Below are positions 55,257-64,000 of a stretch of 64,000 nt of DNA, one piece after another. A program made the position numbers and the translations under genes. Position 1 is the first letter of the stretch. The number at the start of each line of letters is the position of its first letter. Below the pieces are notes generated by a model. It was not told where the DNA came from and did no database searches. It was given only the letters and a program-made list of their open reading frames with translations. This DNA comes from Siphonodentalium dalli (taxonomy: Eukaryota; Mollusca; Scaphopoda; Gadilida; Siphonodentaliidae): the NCBI GenBank assembly GCA_032622095.1, contig CP136063.1, positions 77,415,980-77,479,979 of the forward strand, read 5' to 3'.

Positions 55257-55595
55257 CTAAAAATCCAATATTGGATAAGAGGGCACGGACAGCTCGGTGT
55301 CTTCTTTTGATTTCAAACAGCATATTTTGATGATGCATGGTAGTGCAATACCACCGATAGTGACTTCCAGATATTGACTCGCTGACGCGTCAACACAAAA
55401 TACCGTATCACCATAAATATTCGGCTCTACATGATCGTAAATATCGCAATTTTCTTGAATGTTTTCAATAAAAATTAATAACTTTACACCTATAATTTTT
55501 ATATTTTGACACGAGCGGGTGTAATTGTGTTGATTTCGACAGCAACTGCTTGTCTGAAGAGAGCCGCGGCAGCTGTTTGAATGTGTTGATATCAA
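55257..55595 (-). CDS. Open frame over module M2, unknown product
   Basis: 112 codons, MISTHSNSCRGSLQTSSCCR at the start, then a middle part without relatives, then VDASASQYLEVTIGGIALP, KICCLKSKEDT, stop. The C-terminal half aligns with the open frames over the outer modules (VDASTSQYMELTLRCIALIA, KIICLNTHEDT); the length difference is three whole codons. That the diverged inner copy keeps the frame hints that the segment was once coding, perhaps a captured exon. No family is recognised, and transcription is unknown. Confidence 0.25.
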   Translation of the reverse strand: MISTHSNSCRGSLQTSSCCRNQHNYTRSCQNIKIIGVKLLIFIENIQENCDIYDHVEPNIYGDTVFCVDASASQYLEVTIGGIALPCIIKICCLKSKEDTELSVPSYPILDF

Positions 55596-55829
55596 TTAGC
55601 AGTAAAACGGTATCGCAATTGTTATATTGTATACATTAACCACTTCACAATAATCAGAAGACATATTGGCGGATTTAAACCGAAACTGTGTTTTCATAAC
55701 ACTTGGGGAAGACGAACAGGTAATCTCGTGACAACAGCGGAGATTTGCGATGAGGTTTCCGTGTTTTTATTGCAATCGAAAATGGTCGTAATCCCAAAAT
55801 CTTCTTGGTGCTAGACAATAACGATCAAG

Positions 55830-56049
55830 ATGACGAAGAGAGTATTTGTGATATTGGAAACCCGTGTACTTAATTTGCTTACCGACCAATCACACGATAT
55901 TACGTTATGGGGTAGATTATATATAATCGTGTGTGAATTAAAAATAAAATATAATTTTAAATATCTTAAAATCATGCGACCACGTATTCGATTCACGCTT
56001 CCATCCATGGTGCTGTATCCGTGTTCCGTCTGCTCTACTGAAGCTGAAG
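55830..56049 (+). CDS. Possible exon in the core, unknown product
   Basis: Starts MTKRVFVILETRVLNLLTDQ, ends YPCSVCSTEAE at 56049 where GTGAGT follows (GAAG|GTGAGT), a good 5' splice site in phase 1. It has a CSVC pair near the end. No acceptor with a compatible phase is obvious before the next open segment. If not spliced, the frame stops 20 bases on. Confidence 0.2.
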
Positions 56050-56097
56050 GTGAGTCAATATATTTTATATGACCATATTACATATTATATATTTTCT

Positions 56098-56301
56098 TTA
56101 TTTGCTCCACATATGGAGAGTATGATGACCTCCATCACCGGGAATAATGTTTTCAGTCCTTGCCCAAAAGGTCGTGGGTTGGGTTGCAATATGGGGAGGT
56201 ACTTTGACCATGCAGGAAAATCATATTATACATGTCCAGTTGACATCAGATGTCTTAAAAGGGCACTAATTATTAATAAAATAAAAACATTAATTATATA
56301 A
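56098..56301 (+). CDS. Cys-containing open segment in the core
   Basis: Key part: NNVFSPCPKGRGLGCNMGRY then FDHAGKSYYTCPVDIRC. The four cysteines and NMGRYF...YYTCP spacing recall GRF-type zinc fingers (NxGRxFYxCP), which occur in some transposon and DNA-repair proteins. The likeness is partial, the segment is short, and its link to 55830-56049 is unproven. Confidence 0.25.
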   Translation, partial: LFAPHMESMMTSITGNNVFSPCPKGRGLGCNMGRYFDHAGKSYYTCPVDIRCLKRALIINKIKTLII

Positions 56302-56490
56302 CCAAAATAGTTGAAATCTAATCGGTGAAAATTGAAACATGTGGGTAAAATTGGCCCATGGCGTGTCAAGAGAAAAGGGCACTAAGTATTGGTAAAATAA
56401 AATAATTAAATTTATAACCAAAATTGTTGCAATCTGATCGGTGACAATTGAAACATGTGGGTAAAATTAGCCCACAGCGTGTCAAGAGTT
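56257..56490. repeat. ~118 bp tandem duplication in the core
   Basis: AAAAGGGCACTAATTATTAA ... ACATGTGGGTAAAATTGGCC, GTGTCAAGAG recurs as AAAAGGGCACTAAGTATTGG ... ACATGTGGGTAAAATTAGCC, GTGTCAAGAG. Confidence 0.9.
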
Positions 56491-56689
56491 ATAGATGCTG
56501 TTGACTTCAGACGACTTAAAGGGGCAAATACGATCAATAAACGCTCTGTATTGGTCATAATATGATAATATTCCAGGCATGTATAAATTGGTGCGTTAGA
56601 TTAGACTAGTCGAACCTTAAATAGTGACTTTTCAATTTCTATAAGTGGAGATAGACCTGCGAACAAATATATGCGATCTGATTTGGTTT

Positions 56690-56724
56690 GTGGGGGGGGG
56701 GGGGGTAACGTTTCCCCCCCCCCG
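56690..56724. repeat. G-run / C-run inverted repeat
   Basis: A run of ~14 G, TAACGTTT, then a run of ~10 C. Can form a hairpin or, on one strand, G-quadruplex-type structure. It lies between the core open segments and the right arm. Confidence 0.9.
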
Positions 56725-56904
56725 AACGCGGCCAGTGGCGGGCTAACCTGCTAGTCTATACTATATATTTTGAGACTTCGTATATATATGTGTCCTCGAT
56801 AGAATTGAAAACGGCTGACTCGATTGAGCTCAAACTTCCCATCTAATGGTAAAATCGCTAGGGAATCGTCGTCGCGGCGTTTTGGAGAAGCTCTCATTGA
56901 AAAA

Positions 56905-57215
56905 GGTTCCAAGGTTCTTTTGTTTATACACTATTTTACCGGAATTTGAGGGGTTAATAACATCGGCCGTGGACGCGTCAACGAGTCAATACATGGAAAT
57001 AACACTCAGGTGTATTGCACTTATTGCACTACCAAGAATCACCAAAATAATCTGTCTGAAAACACACGAAGACACCAGTAATCACCCAGGCTCTTTTAGC
57101 CAATATCGGCATTTGTGGGGTTAATATGACCGACCGGAGACGAGCGAGCGAGTAAATTTTTCTATGTTGCCCTCAGGTGGCATGTCGCGACGTTATACCG
57201 TCGAGATATTGTGTT
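56905..57215 (-). repeat. Spacer module M3 with flanking half-monomers
   Basis: Inverse copy of the outer-left block: GGTTCCAAGGTTCTTTTGTT ... GACGCGTCAACGAGTCAATA ... GTATTGCACTTATTGCACTA ... CAGTAATCACCCAGGCTC. Opens the right array on its inner side. Confidence 0.9.
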
Positions 57216-60200
57216 CACGGGCACGTGGGGCCACCCGGGCGGTCCCGGGCGGTCCCAATGTTCTTTTTGTCTATATACCATTTTATCGGATTTTGAGGGG
57301 TTAATAACGCCGGCCGGAGTCGAGCGAGCGAGTACAATTTTGTAGGTTGACCTCGTGGGGTATGTCGCTACGTTATAACGTCGCGATATAGTGTCCATGG
57401 GCCCATGGGGCCTCCCGGGCGGTCCCGGGCGGTCCCAATGTTCTTTTTGTTTATATACCATTTTGTCGGATTTTTAGGGGTTAATATCACCGGCCGGAGT
57501 CGAGCGAGCGAGTAACATTTTCTAGGTTGACCTCATGGGGTATGTCGCTACGTTATAACGTCGAGATATTGTGTCCACGGGCACGTGGGGCCACCCGGGC
57601 GGTCCCGGGCGGTCCCAATGTTCTTTTTGTCTATATACCATTTTGTCGGATTTTGAGGGGTTAATAACATCGGCCGGGGTCGAGCGAGCGAGTACCATTT
57701 TCTAGGTGGGGTATGTCGCTATGTTATAACGTCGAGATATTGTGTCCACGGGCACGTGGGGCCACCCGGGCGGTCCCGGGCGGTCCCGATGTTCTTTTTG
57801 TCTATATACCATTTTGTCGGATTTTGAGGGGTTAATAACGCCGGCCGGAGTCGAGCGAGCGAGTACAATTTTGTAGGTTGACCTCGTGGGGTATGTCGCT
57901 ACGTTATAACGTCGCGATATAGTGTCCATGGGCCCATGGGGCCTCCCGGGCGGTCCCGGGCGGTCCCAATGTTCTTTTTGTTTATATACCATTTTGTCGG
58001 ATTTTGAGGGGTTAATAGCGCCGGCCGGGGTCGAGCGAGGGAGTAACATTTTGTAGGTTGACCTCGTGGGGTATGTCGCTATGTTATAACGTCGAGATAT
58101 AGTGTCCACGGGCCCATGGTGCCTCCCGGGCGGTTTCGGGCGGTCCCAATGTTCTTTTTGTTTATATACCATTTTATCGGATTTTGAGGGGTTAATAACA
58201 CCGGCCGGAGTCGAGCGAGCGAGTAACATTTTGTAGGTTGACCTCGTGGGGTATGTCGCTACGTTATAACGTCGAGATATTGTGTCCACGGGCACGTGGG
58301 GCCACCCGGGCGGTCCCGGGCGGTCCCAGTGTTCTTTTTGTCTATATACCATTTTGCCGGTTTTTAGGGGTTAATAACACCGGCCGGGGTCGAGCGAGCG
58401 AGTACCATTTTCTAGGTTGACCTCATGGGGTATGTCGCTACGTTATAACGTCGAGATATAGTGTACACGAGCCCATAGGGCCTCCCGGGCGGTCCCAATG
58501 TTCTTTTTGTTTATATACCATTTTATCGGATGTTGAGGGGTTAATAACACCGGACGGAGTCGAGCGAGCGAGTACCATTTTTTAGGTTGACCTCGTGGGG
58601 TATTTGTCGCTACGTTATAACGTCGAGATATAGTGTCCACGGGCCCATGTGGCCTCCCGGGCGTTCCCGGGCGGTCCCAATGTTCTTTTTGTTTATATAC
58701 CATTTTGTCGGATTTTGAGGGGTTAATAACACCGGCCGGGTTCGAGCGAGCGAGTATCATTTTCTAGGTGGGGTATGTCGCTATGTTATAACGTCGAGAT
58801 ATAGTGTCCACGTGCCCATGGGGCCTCCCGGGCGGTCCCGGGGGTCCCAATGTTCTTATTGTTTATATACCATTTTATCGGATTGTGAGTGGTTAATAAC
58901 ACCGGCCGGAGTCGAGCGAGCAAGCAACATTTTGTATGTTGATCTCGTGGGGTATGTCGTTACGTTATAACGTCGAGATATAGTGTCCACGGGCCCATTG
59001 TGCCTCCCGGGCGGTTTCGGGCGGTCCCAATGTTCTTTTTGTTTATATACCATTTTATCGGATTTTGAGGGGTTAATAACACCGGCCGGAGTCGAGCGAG
59101 CGAGTAACATTTTGTAGGTTGACCTCGTGGGGTATGTCGCTACGTTATAACGTCGAGATATTGTGTCCACGGGCACGTGGGGCCACCCGGGCGGTCCCGG
59201 GCGGTCCCAATGTTCTTTTTGTCTATATACCATTTTGCCGGTTTTTAGGGGTTAATAACACCGGCCGGGGTCGAGCGAGCGAGTACCATTTTCTAGGTTG
59301 ACCTCATGGGGTATGTCGCTACGTTATAACGTCGAGATATAGTGTACACGAGCCCATAGGGCCTCCCGGGCGGTCCCAATGTTTTTTGATTATATACCAT
59401 TTTATCGGATGTTGAGGGGTTAATAACACCGGCCGGAGTCGAGCGAGCGAGTAACATTTTGTAGGTTGACCTCGTGGGGTATGTCGCTACGTTATAACGT
59501 CGAGATATTGTGTCCACGGGCACGTGGGGCCACCCGGGCGGTCCCGGGCGGTCCCGATGTTCTTTTTGTCTATATACCATTTTGCCGGTTTTTAGGGGTT
59601 AATAACACCGGCCGGGGTCGAGCGAGCGAGTACCATTTTCTAGGTTGACCTCATGGGGTATGTCGCTACGTTATAACGTCGAGATATAGTGTACACGAGC
59701 CCATAGGGCCTCCCGGGCGGTCCCAATGTTCTTTTTGTTTATATACCATTTTATCGGATGTTGAGGGGTTAATAACACCGGACGGAGTCGAGCGAGCGAG
59801 TACCATTTTTTAGGTTGACCTCGTGGGGTATTTGTCGCTACGTTATAACGTCGAGATATAGTGTCCACGGGCCCATGTGGCCTCCCGGGCGTTCCCGGGC
59901 GGTCCCAATGTTCTTTTTGTTTATATACCATTTTGTCGGATTTTGAGGGGTTAATAACACCGGCCGGGTTCGAGCGAGCGAGTATCATTTTCTAGGTGGG
60001 GTATGTCGCTATGTTATAACGTCGAGATATAGTGTCCACGTGCCCATGGGGCCTCCCGGGCGGTCCCGGGGGTCCCAATGTTCTTATTGTTTATATACCA
60101 TTTTATCGGATTGTGAGTGGTTAATAACACCGGCCGGAGTCGAGCGAGCAAGCAACATTTTGTATGTTGATCTCGTGGGGTATGTCGTTACGTTATAACG

Positions 60201-62200
60201 TCGAGATATAGTGTCCACGGGCCCATTGTGCCTCCCGGGCGGTTTCGGGCGGTCCCAATGTTCTTTTTGTTTATATACCATTTTATCGGATTTTGAGGGG
60301 TTAATAACACCGGCCGGAGTCGAGCGAGCGAGTAACATTTTGTAGGTTGACCTCGTGGGGTATGTCGCTACGTTATAACGTCGAGATATTGTGTCCACGG
60401 GCACGTGGGGCCACCCGGGCGGTCCCGGGCGGTCCCAATGTTCTTTTTGTCTATATACCATTTTGCCGGTTTTTAGGGGTTAATAACACCGGCCGGGGTC
60501 GAGCGAGCGAGTACCATTTTCTAGGTTGACCTCATGGGGTATGTCGCTACGTTATAACGTCGAGATATAGTGTACACGAGCCCATAGGGCCTCCCGGGCG
60601 GTCCCAATGTTTTTTGATTATATACCATTTTATCGGATGTTGAGGGGTTAATAACACCGGCCGGAGTCGAGCGAGCGAGTACCATTTTTTAGGTTGACCT
60701 CGTGGGGTATGTCGCTACGTTATAACGTCGAGATATAGTGTCCACGGGCCCATGTGACCTCCAGGGCGTTCCCGGGCGGTCCCAATGTTCTTTTTGTTTA
60801 TATACCATTTTGTCGGATTTTGAGGGGTTAATAACACCGGCCGGGGTCGAGCGAGCGAGAATCATTTTCTAGGTGGGGTATGTCGCTATGTTATAACGTC
60901 GAGATATAGTGTCCACGTGCCCATGGGGCCTCCCGGGCGGTCCCGGGGGGTCCCAATGTTCTTATTGTTTATATACCATTTTATCGGATTTTGAGGGGTT
61001 AATAACACCGGCCGGAGTCGAGCGAGCAAGCAACATTTTGTATGTTGATCTCGTGGGGTATGTCGCTACGTTATAACGTCGAGATATAGTGTCCACGGGC
61101 CCATTGTGCCTCCCGGGCGGTTTCGGGCGGTCCCAATGTTCTTTTTGTTTATATACCATTTTATCGGATTTTGAGGGGTTAATAACACCGGCCGGAGTCG
61201 AGCGAGCGAGTAACATTTTGTAGGTTAACCTCGTGGGGTATGTCGCTACGTTATAACGTCGAGATATTGTGTCCACGGGCACGTGGGGCCACCCGGGCGG
61301 TCCCGGGCGGTCCCAATGTTCTTTTTGTCTATATACCATTTTGCCGGTTTTTAGGGGTTAATAACACCGGCCGGGGTCGAGCGAGCGAGTACCATTTTCT
61401 AGGTTGACCTCATGGGGTATGTCGCTACGTTATAACGTCGAGATATAGTGTACACGAGCCCATAGGGCCTCCCGGGTGGTCCCAATGTTCTTTTTGTTTA
61501 TATACCATTTTGTTGGATTTTGAGGGGTTAATAACACCGGCCGGGGTCGAGCGAGCGAGTAACATTTTCTAGGTTGACCTCATGGGGTATGTCGCTACGT
61601 TATAACGTCGAGATATTGTGTCCACGGGCACGTGGGGCCACCCGGGCGGTCCCGGGCGGTCCCAATGTTCTTTTTGTCTATATACCATTTTGTCGGATTT
61701 TGAGGGGTTAATAACGCCGGCCGGGGTCGAGCGAGGGAGTAACATTTTGTAGGTTGACCTCGTGGGGTATGTCGCTATGTTATAAAGTCGAGATATAGTG
61801 TCCACGGGCCCATGGGGCCGCCCGGGCGGTCCCGGGCGGTTCCAAGGTTCTTTTGTTTATACACTATTTTACCGGAATTTGAGGGGTTAATAACATCGGC
61901 CGTGGACGCGTCAACGAGTCAATACATGGAATTTACACTCAGGTGTATTGCACTTATTGCACTACCGAGAATCACCAAAATAATCTGTCTGAACACACAC
62001 GAAGACACCAGTAATCACCCAGGCTATTTTAGCCAATATCGGCATTTGTGGGGTTAATATGACCGGCCGGAGACGAGCGAGCGAGTAAATTTGTCTATGT
62101 TGCCCTCAGGTGGCATGTCGCTACGTTATACCGTCGAGATATTGTGTCCACGGGCTCGTTGGGCCGCCCGGGCGGTCCCGGGCGGTCCCGGGCGGTCCCC
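57190..62200 (-). repeat. Right array of ~180 bp monomers
   Basis: About 28 monomers in the opposite orientation to the left array, counted from the CGTTATAACGTCGAGATAT landmark (57190 to 62125). Period ~170-180, set by the number of GGTCCCGGGC decamers. Two alternating subtypes (TGTGTCCACGGGCACGTGG and AGTGTCCACGGGCCCATGG). Some monomers lack the GTTGACCTC block (57707, 58767, 59994, 60871). A higher-order period is described separately. Confidence 0.95.
58185..60680. repeat. 1,228-bp higher-order repeat inside the right array
   Basis: Every rare variant recurs 1,228 bases later: GTATTTGTCGCTACG (58601, 59829), CGGTCCCGGGGGTCCC (58843, 60071), TTATCGGATTGTGAGTGG (58876, 60104), GTTTTTTGATTATATACC (59381, 60609). 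The two copies look near-identical over >1 kb. A third, partial copy starts at ~60880 with an 878-base offset. Confidence 0.9.
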
Positions 62201-62221
62201 GGGCGGTAATTAGTCACACCC
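61815..62221 (-). repeat. Right terminal inverted repeat with module M4
   Basis: Inverse of 53287-53716: GGCGGTTCCAAGGTTC, module M4 (61885-62045), GACCGGCCGGAGACGAGCGA, CTATGTTGCCCTCAGGTGGC, GGGCTCGTTGGGCCGCCCGG, then the decamer tract and GGTAATTAGTCACACCC. Similarity to the left end is higher by eye than between neighbouring monomers. Confidence 0.93.
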
Positions 62222-62229
62222 GCCGTACG
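62222..62229 (+). repeat. Putative target-site duplication, right
   Basis: GCCGTACG, same as 53279-53286. Confidence 0.6.
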
Positions 62230-62614
62230 TATTGATTCTTCGTTACGACGAGACTGAGAACACACGTTACAATTACCGTAATAACACCATTAATTTGCGA
62301 TTTATGATCGTCCAATGTGGGCACATTCTCACACACAACAATCTGCATACTAGCGTATACACCTCGTATAAATCCACGAGAAGCCTGCTGATTTACATCT
62401 CTTTGTATGACATGATTGATTTACTCAGAAAGCATGAGACAATCATCGCTGTCGGTAATTACGATATGGAACAGATCGCTGGGGATTTAACATGATCAAT
62501 CAGAACAGGTAACATGGCAATCACCACAGCGATAGTTGGTCACATGATGTATGTACTGTAGAGTGTTGACTCCGGTCAAGCTAACTCTACTAATATTAGG
62601 AAGTGACTTTTAGC
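62230..62614. other. Interval, nothing recognised
   Basis: An 87-codon plus-strand open frame (62232-62495) starts right after the giant element; no family recognised. Confidence 0.35.
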
Positions 62615-62850
62615 CATTTCTTTACTAAATTCTCATCGACGTGTAGTTCCCTATGGTGTGTTCAGATGATAAGTTCAATAAACGACCATGCATAGGTTGT
62701 TTGTTGTACTTATTACCTGAACATTTCCCTCGGCAAATTAGGACTTTTTCTGTTCTCGTGTTATCTGTCGTCTGCTTATTGTCCCGAAAACCCCTCAAGA
62801 TTTTATTTTTCTATTTGGCGAGAAAATGCTATCATATGTTTATGATACGA
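62615..62850 (+). repeat. Dispersed repeat with internal palindrome, copy 4
   Basis: TTTCTTTACTAAATTCTCAT, GTAGTTCCCTATGGTG, palindrome 62660-62722 (GTTCAGATGATAAGTTCAAT ... TGTACTTATTACCTGAAC), TTATCTGTCGTCTGCTTATT. Same order as 11200-11390. A 119-codon open frame overlaps it and is discounted. Confidence 0.75.
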
Positions 62851-64000
62851 TTACAAACAGAGGTAACGCAGTGTAGTATATCACCAGGGAATCTCGAGCA
62901 CAGTCTTCCTGATATCATTGGCGCAGATGTAGTGATCAAGGTCTGGTTATATAACACAGATATACACAACACATGTGAGTGGCTTAAAGTGGTATTTCTG
63001 GTCTACAGCTAAGCTTTTCCATTGAATTTGCAATTGGTAGGTACCCGAGGAGAGATGAATAATAAACCAATCCAATGTATTCTTAAATAACTAAATATGT
63101 GAATCAATTTAGTAAATAATGGATTAAGGATGATTTTTTCTTTGAGGGAACTAAAAACTAAAGAATTAACGACATAATTGACTGGGAATTCAATGTTATG
63201 TGCCTTGGTCGTAAATGACAGTATACAGCGACACAGCTTTGCATTTGCTTTGTCCTAAAACAGAATTTCAAACGATTGGCATAATGTTGCCATACATTTT
63301 TGGTCCGTCGGTCACCTTATCCTGGCAAATAATGTCTCTTCGTTTCAATGGCGGTGCCATATTTGATCTAATCGTAGCGATGTAAATGTGAATGTGCCAT
63401 AATCATTTCAAAAAACGGTCTTCTATAAAAAAAAAGTTTTACTATATTTCAGGCTAATTTACCATCTTTGAATTTAGTGTGTATCGAATGTGCATGCTTC
63501 TGGAGACAAAATCTCCAAATAAATGGCTAAGATAATTAAATGACATATCACTGAGGATCCACCGATATGGCCACAGACTGTTTCCTTTGTTTCTGCAGTA
63601 TATGCACATCGCCCTTGATATAAAATATGACTTCAGCGTGATGATATAGGTGTAGCACTATAATGATGATATCCCAGACGACTCGAATGTCTCCCTATAA
63701 GGTCGGCGGCACTTATTGTATTTCGTCCCCTTTGTTCCAGTCACTGCCTGAATATGTATATATACCTTTATTGTCCTCCAATTTCTGAAGAGCGATACAT
63801 ATGCATGTTAACGTATATACAACGTGTGACAAAACATAGTGAAATTTAATGAAAAAAAAAGTAAATGGGGAGAAAAAACATACACATATGTGAACCACGT
63901 CCTACAAATAGCATACATACACGCTTGTGGTAACCGTGTGGTAATACCCGACACATACGTCAGTTTAATTTTAAGGTTGATTATATGTTATTAATCTTTA
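62851..64000. other. AT-rich interval to the window edge, nothing recognised
   Basis: Short chance open frames only; an A-run at 63428. Confidence 0.35.

Larger units (their letters stand above)
55256..56880. other. AT-rich core of the giant element
   Basis: Not repeated elsewhere in the window except its left edge (module M2) and an internal duplication. Holds three candidate open segments (55257-55595 minus, 55830-56049 plus, 56098-56301 plus), a ~120 bp tandem duplication (56257-56490) and a G-run/C-run hairpin (56693-56722). No transposase motif recognised. Confidence 0.6.
53279..62229. mobile_element. Giant foldback-type transposon with satellite-like arms
   Basis: Left end CGGTGTGACTAATTACCGCC-CGGGG at 53287; right end (complement) GGGTGTGACTAATTACCGCC-CGGGG ending 62221. 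The 8-mer GCCGTACG lies directly outside both ends in the same orientation (53279-53286, 62222-62229), as a target-site duplication would. The first ~430 bp and last ~410 bp are inverted copies of each other. Inward, each arm is a tandem array of ~180 bp GC-rich monomers, in opposite orientation on the two sides: about 10 on the left, 28 on the right. A ~1.5 kb AT-rich core separates them. Long terminal repeats built of tandem units are known in Drosophila FB and Galileo and sea urchin TU elements; 8 bp duplications fit hAT, P, Mutator and Merlin-type transposases. No transposase is visible, so the superfamily is open. Confidence 0.82.

Noticed and set aside
57702-58352. 216-codon open frame on the minus strand
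   Set aside because: It is 3.6 copies of the 180 bp monomer; the period is a multiple of three and the monomer has no stop. Neighbouring monomers break the frame by indels.
62230-62300. Right flank as continuation of the ~600 bp tandem repeat interrupted by the giant element
   Set aside because: Only a TGATTC-sized match to the other copies; not enough to serve as a reconstructed empty site.
62653-63012. 119-codon plus-strand open frame
   Set aside because: Begins inside the palindrome of a dispersed repeat and is not kept in the other copies.

Overview
This window looks like non-coding, repeat-rich DNA from a marine invertebrate, most likely a mollusc. It is AT-rich, has no confidently intact gene, and carries no bacterial-style operons or ribosome binding sites. 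The mollusc assignment rests on a tRNA-derived SINE whose tail reads (reverse complement) AACATAAAACCCTAATCAATC and on several LINE 3' tails, which I recognise from memory as mollusc-like; it is inference. The only cellular-gene signals are a decayed C2H2 zinc-finger fragment at the left edge (1-168, minus strand) and a possible two-exon small secreted protein (8929-9486, plus strand).

Layout. 1-8 kb: zinc-finger relic, a ~530 bp tandem duplication, diverged tandem repeats, a (TTACA)14 tract, a palindrome-ended foldback element (5559-6028), and the first TTAA-flanked MITE. 8-19 kb: candidate secreted-peptide gene, LINE 3' end, palindrome-bearing dispersed repeats, 16-bp and 35-bp minisatellites, a Penelope-like reverse transcriptase relic, a second MITE, a LINE C-terminal relic, and a SINE. 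19-35 kb: second SINE, LINE relics, two TIR elements with Harbinger-like ends, more MITEs. 35-53 kb: three ~297 bp tandem units, further MITEs, two PIF/Harbinger-like elements that keep recognisable protein remnants (a MADF-like domain at 39.3-39.5 kb; a transposase N-terminus at 51.0-51.3 kb), a CCCGACCCAGGGACAA-type minisatellite, and a ~600 bp tandem repeat.

The most striking object is 53279-62229. It is a single ~8.9 kb inverted-repeat structure: matching ends, a left arm of ~10 and a right arm of ~28 GC-rich ~180 bp monomers in opposite orientation, related spacer modules bounding each arm, and a ~1.5 kb AT-rich single-copy core. The ends are flanked by the same 8 bp, GCCGTACG, in direct orientation, as expected for a target-site duplication. 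This is the architecture of foldback/Galileo/TU-type transposons, but the family is not one I recognise.

The rest of the window is dominated by non-autonomous DNA transposons bounded by TTAA or TTA. At least two multi-copy TTAA families (six and three copies) and three TTA-flanked elements with ends like GGGTGCATTTACAC occur here. SINE and LINE 3' tails share a GCGCTATATA-type end, which suggests LINE-driven SINE mobilisation. All identifications come from reading alone; no database search was possible.
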